From: an uncultured Campylobacter sp.
Lineage (GTDB): Bacteria > Campylobacterota > Campylobacteria > Campylobacterales > Campylobacteraceae
DNA length: 30,420 nt
Assembly: GCF_937996225.1 (NCBI RefSeq)
Contig: NZ_CALKTC010000076.1
Span: forward strand, 1-30,420
Direction: 5' to 3'
The position numbers and the translations under genes are program-made. The notes under the pieces were generated by a model. It ran no database searches, had not been told where the DNA came from, and saw nothing but the letters and a program-made list of their open reading frames with translations. This document shows, piece after piece, positions 14,723 through 21,569 of this stretch; the stretch's first letter is position 1; each line of letters begins with the position of its first letter.

Positions 14723-15619
14723 CTACTCGCCGTTTTTCCCCGCTTTTATCATCTTTATAAATTCCTTTGCGAGCTTGGAGGGCTTTTTATACACAACCGA
14801 AAACGATACGTCCAAAAGCGGCTCATCCGCGACGTCAAAGAGCGTGATGTAGTCCTTTTGCGTCTCAAAAATGTACCGCGCGAAGCTGAAGCTGACGCAA
14901 AGCCCCGCCGCAACCATCGCGTTAGCCACGTACAGATAGGAGGTGTCGCAGAAAATTTGAGGCGTAAAGCCCGCATTTTCGAAGATCTTTTTGAAATTCG
15001 ACTCACTTTTTAAAATTTTACTGCTGATTGCAAATTTATCGGATTTGAACTCGCTAAGTGCGATTTTGGGGTATTTCTCTGTAGAATTTATACTCGCTCG
15101 CGAAACGGCGGGATGAGAGGAGCAGACGCTTAGAAGCAGCCTGCGCTTTTTTATAAACTCGCACTCAAGCCCCTCCGCAGAAAGCTCGCCGAAGTGCGCG
15201 GCATAGACGATGTCAAGCTCACCGCTTTTTAGCATCTCGATGAGCGCGGGCTCGGAGTGAGCGTGCACGACCCTGATGTCGGCTTTGGAAAACCTACTGT
15301 AAAACATCGCGATGATCTTTTCGATAAATTTAAAGCTGGTCGAGGTCGCGCCGATTACGAGCTTGCCCGTCTTAATCGACGAAAGCCCGCGGATTTCGTT
15401 ATTTAGCTCCTTATTGAGCCTAAGCATATTTTTCGCTCTGGCAATGTAAATTTCGCCTGCATAGGTAAGCTCAAGCCCGTTTTTTCTATCGAAAATTTCG
15501 ATCCCGAGCTCCTTTTCTAAAAGCATAATGCTCTTAGAAAGCGACGGCTGCGCGATTCCAAGCTCGCTCGCAGCTTTTGTAAAGCTTTTAAGCTCCGAAA
15601 TTTTTACCGCAAATTCCAT
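14723..15619 (-). CDS. LysR-family transcriptional regulator
   Basis: The N-terminal winged helix-turn-helix is clear (FTKAASELGIAQPSLSKSI, then LLEKELGIEIFDRKNGLELTYAGE), followed by a linker helix and a periplasmic-binding-protein-like effector domain from about residue 88 to 290. It is divergent from the flavocytochrome c operon and probably regulates it, sensing a small organic acid or its metabolite. The ATG used here gives an N terminus of MEFAVKISELKSF. Five codons of typical LysR sequence (encoding ISLRH) precede it in frame, and the good ribosome binding site AAGGGG points to an ATA codon at 15632-15634 rather than to this ATG, which is 21 bases from it. An upstream in-frame stop and lack of ATG, GTG or TTG rule out ordinary longer starts. 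Confidence 0.9.
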   Translation of the reverse strand: MEFAVKISELKSFTKAASELGIAQPSLSKSIMLLEKELGIEIFDRKNGLELTYAGEIYIARAKNMLRLNKELNNEIRGLSSIKTGKLVIGATSTSFKFIEKIIAMFYSRFSKADIRVVHAHSEPALIEMLKSGELDIVYAAHFGELSAEGLECEFIKKRRLLLSVCSSHPAVSRASINSTEKYPKIALSEFKSDKFAISSKILKSESNFKKIFENAGFTPQIFCDTSYLYVANAMVAAGLCVSFSFARYIFETQKDYITLFDVADEPLLDVSFSVVYKKPSKLAKEFIKMIKAGKNGE

Positions 15620-15686
15620 ATGTCGCAGGCTTATTTTTTGCCCCTTCGGTTGAAATTTTATAGCCTTTAGCTATTAAATTATATAC

Positions 15687-15699
15687 CAAATAACATTTG
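15687..15699. promoter_or_regulatory. possible LysR operator (CAAAT-N3-ATTTG)
   Basis: A perfect 5-base inverted repeat CAAATAACATTTG sits in the 140-base divergent region and overlaps the -35 box proposed for the flavoprotein gene. A similar ATTTGAT half follows at 15712-15718. Placement suits a LysR-type site; binding is inference. Confidence 0.35.
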
Positions 15700-15725
15700 A
15701 CTTACATAAAGATTTGATATAAAAT
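15697..15725 (+). promoter_or_regulatory. candidate sigma-70 promoter of the flavocytochrome operon
   Basis: TTGACT at 15697-15702 and TAAAAT at 15720-15725 are 17 bases apart, in an AT-rich stretch about 50 bases before the ATG at 15775. AAAGGGG just before the ATG is the ribosome binding site. Confidence 0.45.
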
Positions 15726-15774
15726 TACGATATTAATCTTTAAGGTTAAAAAATCTCTAAGTAAAGGGGCAAAT

Positions 15775-17316
15775 ATGCAGAGACGCGACATACTGAAAAT
15801 GGGTATGGTAGGAGCCGGCGCACTTGCGCTTGGCGCTGTAAATGCGCAAGCAAGCGCAGTGGACGCAAAGGACATCAAATTTGACGAAGAGTGGGATGTA
15901 ATCATCATCGGTAGCGGGTTTGCAGGACTTGCGGCGGGCTTAAAAGCAGCCGAGAAAGGCAACAAAGTCTTGATTCTCGAAAAGATGGGCCGCATCGGCG
16001 GAAACTCCGTCATCAACGGCGGCGGTATGAGCGTGCCAATGAACCCCGTGCAGGAAAAAACTGGCATCAAAGACAGCAAAGAGCTATTTATGAACGACTG
16101 CCTAAAAGCGGGACTTGGCATCAACCACCCTGAGCTTTTAAGCACCCTAGCCGATCGCGGCTTGGACGCGTTTAAATTTCTCGTCGATAGCGGCGTGCAA
16201 TTTAAGATGGATCACTGCGCGCACTTCGGCGGACACAGCGTCGCGCGCTCGATGCTAACTACAAATGATAGCGGCTCTGGCTACATCCAGCCGATGCTTG
16301 AAAAATTTGAAGCACTAAAAGATAAGGGCTGCGAGCTTCGCCGCCGCGCCAAATTTGACGATTTCGTAATGGACGAAGGTCGCGTAGCGGGCGTCGTGAT
16401 CCGCGAGGAGTATAAATTTGATCCAAATCTTTACAGCGACGATCTTGAAAACACCAGCGGTACAAAAAAGACGCTCAAAGCCAAAAAAGGCGTAGTACTC
16501 GCAGCGGGCGGATTTTGCCGCGATAAAATTTTCCGCAAGCTTCAAGATCCGCGCATCCCTGATGATGTCGATAGCACAAATCACGCGGGAGCTACCGCGG
16601 GCGTGCTACTAAAAGCCTTTGAGATCGGCGCGTATCCGGTGCAAGTCGATTGGATCCAGTTCGGTCCGTGGGCGAGCCCCGATGAGAAGGGCTTTGGTAC
16701 CGCTCCGATCCTAACTCAGCAAGGCACCTTTAAATACGGTATCGCCGTGGACGTTCGCACGGGCAAACGCTTTATGAACGAGCTTGCAGATCGCAAGACT
16801 CGCGCGGACGCGGAGTTTAAAATTTTACGCGAGGATCCGAAAGCCTATCCGATAACCTTTGCAGACACAAAAATGGCGTTTAAAGACCTAAGCGAAGAGG
16901 TGATTTCCAAGGGCATGGCAAGCGGCAAGCTAGTAGGCGAATGCGCAAGCCTAGATGAGATCGCTAGTAAATACGGCGTGCCTGCCGATGCTTTAAAGCA
17001 GAGCGTTAAAAAATACAACGAAGGCGTTAAGGCTAAAAAAGATGAGTTCGGCAAGCAAGAAAGCGCGCTAAGCGAGATCAACGAAGCGGGACCTTTCTAC
17101 GTCATCCGCCTCTCGCCGAAGCCTCACCACACTATGGGCGGCCTAAAGATCAACACCAAAGCCGAGGTCTTATCATCTAAAACCAATAAGCCGATCCCAG
17201 GCCTTTGGGCTGCGGGCGAGATCACCGGCGGAACTCACGGAGCAAGTCGCTTAGGCACCGTAGCGATCACCGACTGCATAGTTTTCGGAATGATCGCTGG
17301 CGAGCAGATCGCTTAG
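15775..17316 (+). CDS. periplasmic FAD-dependent reductase, flavocytochrome c/fumarate reductase family (FccA-like)
   Basis: A 513-residue exported flavoprotein. The N terminus MQRRDILKMGMVGAG with a hydrophobic stretch ending at AQA-SA is a Tat-type signal. FAD binding: IIGSGFAGLAAG (45-55), LEKMGRIGGNS (69-78) and GEITGGTHGASRLG (481-494). PHHTMGG (450-456) and DRKTR (339-343, Arg343 as probable proton donor) match catalytic parts of soluble fumarate reductases; the usual QxHPT histidine is replaced (WIQFGPW, 293-299), so the substrate may be another enoate (methacrylate, acrylate, urocanate type). It has no heme motifs, so it needs separate cytochrome partners, encoded immediately downstream. 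This layout mirrors the FccABC set of Wolinella succinogenes, whose FccA has been linked to methacrylate reduction. Confidence 0.85.
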   Translation: MQRRDILKMGMVGAGALALGAVNAQASAVDAKDIKFDEEWDVIIIGSGFAGLAAGLKAAEKGNKVLILEKMGRIGGNSVINGGGMSVPMNPVQEKTGIKDSKELFMNDCLKAGLGINHPELLSTLADRGLDAFKFLVDSGVQFKMDHCAHFGGHSVARSMLTTNDSGSGYIQPMLEKFEALKDKGCELRRRAKFDDFVMDEGRVAGVVIREEYKFDPNLYSDDLENTSGTKKTLKAKKGVVLAAGGFCRDKIFRKLQDPRIPDDVDSTNHAGATAGVLLKAFEIGAYPVQVDWIQFGPWASPDEKGFGTAPILTQQGTFKYGIAVDVRTGKRFMNELADRKTRADAEFKILREDPKAYPITFADTKMAFKDLSEEVISKGMASGKLVGECASLDEIASKYGVPADALKQSVKKYNEGVKAKKDEFGKQESALSEINEAGPFYVIRLSPKPHHTMGGLKINTKAEVLSSKTNKPIPGLWAAGEITGGTHGASRLGTVAITDCIVFGMIAGEQIA

Positions 17317-17343
17317 TTTAGTCGGAGCGTAGGCTCTATTAAG

Positions 17344-17385
17344 CCTTGCCGGGCGGCAAAAGCCTACCCGGTAAGGTGGTTTTTT
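17344..17385 (+). terminator. strong hairpin with T-run between the flavoprotein and cytochrome genes
   Basis: CCTTGCCGGG (17344-17353) pairs with CCCGGTAAGG (17367-17376), 10 pairs with one G-U, and an inner GGC-AAAA-GCC helix; TGG and six T's follow. It starts 28 bases after the reductase stop and ends 12 bases before the next ATG, so it is either a partial terminator lowering cytochrome expression or a full one. Confidence 0.7.
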
Positions 17386-17397
17386 AAAAGGTTGCAA

Positions 17398-17829
17398 ATG
17401 AAAAATTTCAGTTTTACGGCATTAATTTTGTGCTGTATCATCGCGACTTTGTTCGGCGCGCCGCCCTCTAATGACGCCAACGCCACGAACATAGTCGTTT
17501 CAGATGAGCTTCGGGCAAAATACAAAATCAAACCTCATCACGAGCATTTGTCGTTTGACTGCGTCGATTGCCACATAAATTAAGGAAGCGATCCGTCAAA
17601 ATTTAAAAATATCGGCGACAAAGGCTGTATCAGCTGCCACGGCGACAAAAAGAAGCTCGCTTTGAGGCTTAAATTTATGGATACGCTCAAGGCCAATCCG
17701 CACAACTCCGTCCACGACGGTCCTACGCTATACTGCGACGAATGCCACAACGAGCACAAGGCATCTACGAATATGTGTACCGAATGCCACGAGCACGAAG
17801 TGCCGCAATGGATGGGGGTGACGCCATGA
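17398..17829 (+). pseudogene. tetraheme periplasmic cytochrome c (FccB-like) interrupted by an in-frame TAA
   Basis: Read as one frame of 144 codons this is a complete small tetraheme cytochrome: signal peptide (MKNFSFTALILCCIIATLFG), then CVDCH (55-59), CISCH (77-81), CDECH (113-117) and CTECH (127-131), ending VPQWMGVTP at 17829. Codon 62 (17581-17583) is TAA, directly after the first heme motif. The frame is not shifted, and the rest is fully conserved, so this is one nonsense change (or a sequencing error); GAA, giving NEGSDPSKF, would restore a plausible family sequence. The ATG at 17398 has AAAGG 6 bases upstream. As written, only a 61-residue one-heme fragment would be made. The protein should shuttle electrons from the NapC-type partner to the flavoprotein. 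Its end overlaps the next gene as ATGA. Confidence 0.85.
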
Positions 17830-18497
17830 GAATTTCTAAAAAATTACTAGCACTTATCATCTTAATAAGCGGCATTATAGGGTTTTTCGTCGTCGTGCCA
17901 GTGCATTACGCGCTTGAAAAAACTAGCACCGATAAATTCTGCGACGTCTGCCACGAGATGGATCCGATGGTGATCGCCTATCAAGAGGACGTCCACTCGG
18001 GCAAGGGCAAAACGGGCGTCAAAGCCAAATGCGTCGATTGTCACCTACCGCACGACAATATCGTAAAATACGTCTATCAAAAGGCCAAAAACGGCGTGCT
18101 GGAGGGCTATTCGCACTTCTTCGACGAGCCCGAAAAATATGACTGGAACAAAAGGCGCGAAGAGCGCGAACACTATGTGTTTGACAACGGCTGCACGAGC
18201 TGCCACGCCACCGTGATCGACAGCAAGATCACCTCCGAGCAAGCACAGCGCATGCACGCGCATTACAAAAAGCTCCTAGGCACCGAGCGCGAGCTAAAAT
18301 GCGCGAGCTGCCACGTAAGCGCGGGACACGGCATTGGGCTTCGCAACTACCTAGAGTACTGGCGACCGACGTATAAAATTTACGAAAAGAAGATGATGCA
18401 GGAAAAGATCAAGGCGAAGAAGGAATTTTTCGGCGACGAATACAAACCGAGCGCCGAAGAGCAGGCCTTTATGGACGCTTCTAGCGCGAAGAAATAA
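17826..18497 (+). CDS. NapC/NirT-family tetraheme cytochrome c, quinol dehydrogenase (FccC-like)
   Basis: A 223-residue membrane-anchored cytochrome: one N-terminal helix (residues 7-27) and four heme motifs facing the periplasm, CDVCH (39-43), CVDCH (69-73), CTSCH (123-127) and CASCH (159-163). It would oxidise menaquinol and pass electrons to the periplasmic cytochrome and flavoprotein. The frame stays open upstream, but the ATG at 17826 overlaps the broken cytochrome's TGA and begins with the anchor helix, so it is the real start. A ribosome terminating early at 17583 in the upstream gene could reduce coupled translation of this one. The last 30 residues are charged and alpha-helical. Confidence 0.87.
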   Translation: MRISKKLLALIILISGIIGFFVVVPVHYALEKTSTDKFCDVCHEMDPMVIAYQEDVHSGKGKTGVKAKCVDCHLPHDNIVKYVYQKAKNGVLEGYSHFFDEPEKYDWNKRREEREHYVFDNGCTSCHATVIDSKITSEQAQRMHAHYKKLLGTERELKCASCHVSAGHGIGLRNYLEYWRPTYKIYEKKMMQEKIKAKKEFFGDEYKPSAEEQAFMDASSAKK

Positions 18498-18878
18498 CGC
18501 CGCTTGAAATCCTAGAATTTCTAAATTTTAAAATTCCGCCGAGGTTTAGCTGAGACCTTGACGGGATTTTTGAAATTTTGACGAAATTTTTGTGAGGTGT
18601 TTATTAAATTTATCAGCTTTTAGATTTAAAATTTACCCGAATTCTCGATTTAAAATTTCATCTATCAGACTATATTTAAACCAACCGCCCGCAACTTAAG
18701 TTTATATGCTTCTTACTCGCCAGGTCGTAAACGAAAAGTATCCACAAAAACCCTTACAATTGCATCTCTATGAGCCTTACTATAGTACTAACTTAAAATT
18801 TCATACTCACGTTATGAGAGCATAAGGCTAGCATAAATTATCGAGGGTATAATCGAATTAAAATTTTAGGAGGAAGCG
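18498..18878. other. 381-base gap; AT-rich, no gene seen
   Basis: After the cytochrome gene the sequence turns AT-rich with repeated AAATTTTAAAATT and GATTTAAAATTT pieces (18515-18660). No terminator with a clear stem and T-run was found for the cytochrome operon. The last 40 bases hold the promoter and ribosome binding site of the next gene. Confidence 0.55.
18848..18853 (+). promoter_or_regulatory. -10 box TATAAT of the 18879 gene
   Basis: A perfect TATAAT 25 bases before the ATG, followed by a strong TAGGAGGAAG ribosome binding site. No good -35 box is visible. Confidence 0.5.
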
Positions 18879-19370
18879 ATGGCGTTTGTAGCGGAATATA
18901 TTTCTAAAGAGGACTTGGAGAAATATGATATTATAAACATTATAAATACATGCTGCCGCAAGTATAATGAAGAAGAATACTCGGATTATTTAATTGATCA
19001 ACTCTGCTGGGTGATTGATAGGCAAAGAGACGTTTGGCTAATATCTGTCGTTAATTTACATTTGCCAGATCATAGAGACGGATGGAGCGGGGAACGGATC
19101 TGGGTTTTGCACTATGATGATCAAGATATTGAGCTTGATTTAAGAGATATAAACAATAAAAATACTAGCACAAAAATTACGGACAACCCTTTTAAAATCT
19201 TATATGAATTAAAGTCTATAAAAACCCATACTTATGGTATATCAAGGGATGAGATAGTTAAAATTTTAAAAGACGCATTAGAAGAGTATAGGGGCGGTGC
19301 AAGTTTAAATAAATTTGTCCCGAAAGAAAATATTCAAGTAACTTTCGTATCAAAAGATTTAAAACGCTAG
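18879..19370 (+). CDS. hypothetical acidic protein, AT-rich orphan gene
   Basis: A 163-residue soluble, acidic protein I do not recognise. It has no signal peptide or membrane segment. Features: an acidic helical N terminus (ISKEDLEKYDIINIINTCC), a central Trp-rich beta part (CWVIDRQRDVWLISVVNLHL and GWSGERIWVLHYDDQDIEL) and a C-terminal helix (SRDEIVKILKDALEEYRGG). The own promoter, strong ribosome binding site and base composition unlike the genes on both sides suggest a separate, acquired unit. Size, acidity and single-gene organisation resemble the immunity-like genes at 27500-30400, but that is a weak analogy. Confidence 0.7.
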   Translation: MAFVAEYISKEDLEKYDIINIINTCCRKYNEEEYSDYLIDQLCWVIDRQRDVWLISVVNLHLPDHRDGWSGERIWVLHYDDQDIELDLRDINNKNTSTKITDNPFKILYELKSIKTHTYGISRDEIVKILKDALEEYRGGASLNKFVPKENIQVTFVSKDLKR

Positions 19371-19698
19371 AAAGGTATATTTCTTGTAATTGTAAGGAAA
19401 TCTCTAAAATTTTTATAAATTTAAAATTCCTATAAAGCGCGCAGAACAAAATCCTCGTCAAAATTTCAACACCCAAGCTTTATTTAAATTTCGGTATGTC
19501 AAAGCTCTGCGGCAAAATTTTAGATAAATTTTACCTCCGTTTCATTTAAAATTTAAGAGCATGTTTAAATTTAAGGAGCTAGGATGAAACATTTATCAAG
19601 CACGAGCCCGTTTGATAATGCACGATGAGGAAGAGTAAATTTTTCGGGTTTAAACGCCCTTTTTTGCATCATATACGAGGCAAAATAATGTAAATAAG
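19371..19698. other. 328-base gap with only a 13-codon frame
   Basis: The stretch is AT-rich with AAATTT pieces. Near its end AAGGAGCTAGG precedes an ATG at 19584 that opens a 13-codon frame (MKHLSSTSPFDNAR, stop at 19626-19628); despite its good ribosome binding site I see no reason to call it functional. It may be the broken start of a lost gene. Confidence 0.4.
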
Positions 19699-19723
19699 AA
19701 AGAGCGGAAATACTCCGCTCTTT
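19699..19723 (-). terminator. rho-independent terminator of the porin gene
   Basis: AAAGAGCGGA (19699-19708) and TCCGCTCTTT (19714-19723) form a perfect 10-pair stem with a 5-base loop, 6 bases beyond the porin stop on the minus strand, followed on that strand by TTTCTTATTT-type sequence. Confidence 0.8.
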
Positions 19724-19729
19724 AAAGCT

Positions 19730-21121
19730 TTAGTCGCCGCTTAGATCAAATTTATACGCAGCTTGCAACCATATCTCATTCTCGTCGAACTTTCTATTTA
19801 CGCCGCTAGCGTAGTGGTCGCTCCTCTCAAGCGCAGTATAGGTTACGCCCAAGCTTAGCCCCTTAACGGCCTTAGGAGCGTAGTTTGCCGTTACCGCCCA
19901 GCCCTCTACGTCCATGCTGGTGCCGACCTTTTGGCCCGCAGCCCCGCTAGCATTGATATTATTCGTACCGCCTACTCTGTCCTGATCGCCCTTTACGTAG
20001 TGTAGCGCAGTTTTGAAGCCGTCCAGACCGATAGCGCCGAAGTCGTAATCAAGCACGATCTTGTGCGTATCCATACCCGCATATCCCGTGAAGACGAACG
20101 GACCTCGGATAGGTAGCGCGGTGTATGATCCAGGGCCGTTGCCGACGCCTAAAATAACAGCATCGTCATCGCTAACGGTCGTATAGGCATACGATAGGCC
20201 GAATCCGAAAAACTCGCTAACCGAGACTCTTGCGCCGAACATATCGCCATCAAGCCTTCTTGGTTCCAGCCCTCCGTCTACACGCGAGCCTTTATAATTA
20301 ATATCAAATCCTAGCTTTAAAATCTCGCCTACGGGCACTTTGACATTTGCCTCGGCAAGATATAGGCTAATATCGCCGTCCTTTAACGCGTTAGCGGGTT
20401 TTACGTCCGTTACCGCTGCGTAAGCGCCGGTTAAAGTGGTATAAGGCAAGGATTTGTTTTGAATATATGCAGAGAAGATATTTTCAAATTTTACGGCGAC
20501 CGGACCGGTCATATTACCCAGAATCACTCTATCTTTAAATAAAGGAGCCTTTCCTTCGCCTGCCGGAGCACCCATGGCGGTTTTACTCCTTCCTTGGAAT
20601 TTATAAAACCATCCGCCCCACAATGTAGTATCGGGGATATCTTTATTGGATATCGCCACGCCCTCGAAAGCCTCTTTAAACGCCCTCGTATAGTTGCCTG
20701 CAACGAGCGGAGTTACGACATATTGTCTACCCGCCTTTATATCGGTATTTCCTATGCCGTATCCTAGGTATAATTCCGATAATACCGCACCTTTAGTATA
20801 CCACTCCTTATCGTAGGCGATCTTATTGCTTGAGCCTACGTGATACGGCATCAACCAGCCTTGTCCGGTAAGCCCTATTCTAAAGCCGTAAAGAGGATCG
20901 GTAACGTATCCGAGCTCAAGACCCACGCCGAATGCTTCGTAGTCGTTATCACCCGTAGCGGCTTCGCCTCTGTTGTCTACGGTTTTATTAGCGTAAGTGG
21001 TCTTTACCGTTCCGCCAAATTTGCCGTTAGTGATCGCCTCGGCTACGCTATCCGCCGCGCTTAGCGAGGATACCGCACATGCGCAAACCGCCGCAGCTAA
21101 ACTTAGTTTGATGAGTTTCAT
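19730..21121 (-). CDS. outer-membrane porin, OprD-like (Campylobacter type)
   Basis: A 463-residue exported beta-barrel: signal peptide MKLIKLSLAAAVCACAVSSLSA (cleavage near 22-23), then alternating amphipathic strands with Tyr/Trp girdles throughout (for instance LGYVTDPLYGFRIGLTGQGW and ELYLGYGIGNTDIKAGRQYV). The conserved pieces GRQYVVTPLVAGNYTRAFKEAFEG and WGGWFYKFQGRS match OprD-family porins of epsilonproteobacteria, which pass small solutes across the outer membrane. The barrel strand near the end reads EIWLQAAYKFDL; the protein continues SGD rather than ending in the usual aromatic residue. It stands alone between its own promoter and terminator, so it is monocistronic. The substrate cannot be inferred. 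Confidence 0.87.
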   Translation of the reverse strand: MKLIKLSLAAAVCACAVSSLSAADSVAEAITNGKFGGTVKTTYANKTVDNRGEAATGDNDYEAFGVGLELGYVTDPLYGFRIGLTGQGWLMPYHVGSSNKIAYDKEWYTKGAVLSELYLGYGIGNTDIKAGRQYVVTPLVAGNYTRAFKEAFEGVAISNKDIPDTTLWGGWFYKFQGRSKTAMGAPAGEGKAPLFKDRVILGNMTGPVAVKFENIFSAYIQNKSLPYTTLTGAYAAVTDVKPANALKDGDISLYLAEANVKVPVGEILKLGFDINYKGSRVDGGLEPRRLDGDMFGARVSVSEFFGFGLSYAYTTVSDDDAVILGVGNGPGSYTALPIRGPFVFTGYAGMDTHKIVLDYDFGAIGLDGFKTALHYVKGDQDRVGGTNNINASGAAGQKVGTSMDVEGWAVTANYAPKAVKGLSLGVTYTALERSDHYASGVNRKFDENEIWLQAAYKFDLSGD

Positions 21122-21128
21122 TCGAAAT

Positions 21129-21171
21129 CTCCTTTCATAAAGATTTACAAATATTTATAAAATGAATTATA
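21129..21171 (-). promoter_or_regulatory. porin promoter -10 box and ribosome binding site
   Basis: On the minus strand TGATATAAT (TATAAT complementing 21166-21171) forms an extended -10 box; the -35 is poor. AAAGGAG (complement of 21129-21135) precedes the ATG at 21121. The leader would be about 38 bases. Confidence 0.65.
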
Positions 21172-21289
21172 TCAAACAATCTCGCTGTTTGCGATAAAAA
21201 AGGGGGAAATTAAAAATAAAATTACGCAACTTTGTAAAGATTAAATTAATGAGTGGCGGAATTTATAGCCCGATTTATGATTTCATGCT

Positions 21290-21412
21290 TTGGCGAATAT
21301 TTTCGGCTTGCGCCCCGACCTCGACTCGCGGATAAAAGCGATCGAAACCTTAAAATTTTCAAAACGTCAAACCGAGCCGCCGAATAAAATTTTTACCGAA
21401 ATCAAAGAGTGA
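21290..21412 (+). pseudogene. possible C-terminal gene remnant
   Basis: In the 448-base gap between porin and htpG one frame reads LANIFGLRPDLDSRIKAIET then LKFSKRQTEPPNKIFTEIKE and stops at 21412. The mix of residues looks like real protein, and the base composition matches coding DNA, but there is no ribosome binding site, only a TTG start, and a stop just upstream. I do not recognise the family. The rest of the gap, 21413-21569, holds AAATTT-rich sequence and nothing recognisable. Confidence 0.25.
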
Positions 21413-21569
21413 AATTCCGCCGCTTTTAAATTTTAAAATTTAGAAAGCGCAGTGAAGTTTGCGAGCTGAAATTTCTTTTTAAATTTCAAGTGCGGCTCCA
21501 TAGATTTATACAGCCTATGCAGCCGCGCGGAATTTTGCTAGCGGATCGAAGCTCTAAATTTTAGATAAT

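Noticed and set aside
14586..14852. 88-codon frame with repeated IKFKPLR peptides
   Set aside because: It is just translation of the 27-base tandem array and runs antisense into the LysR gene; no ribosome binding site.
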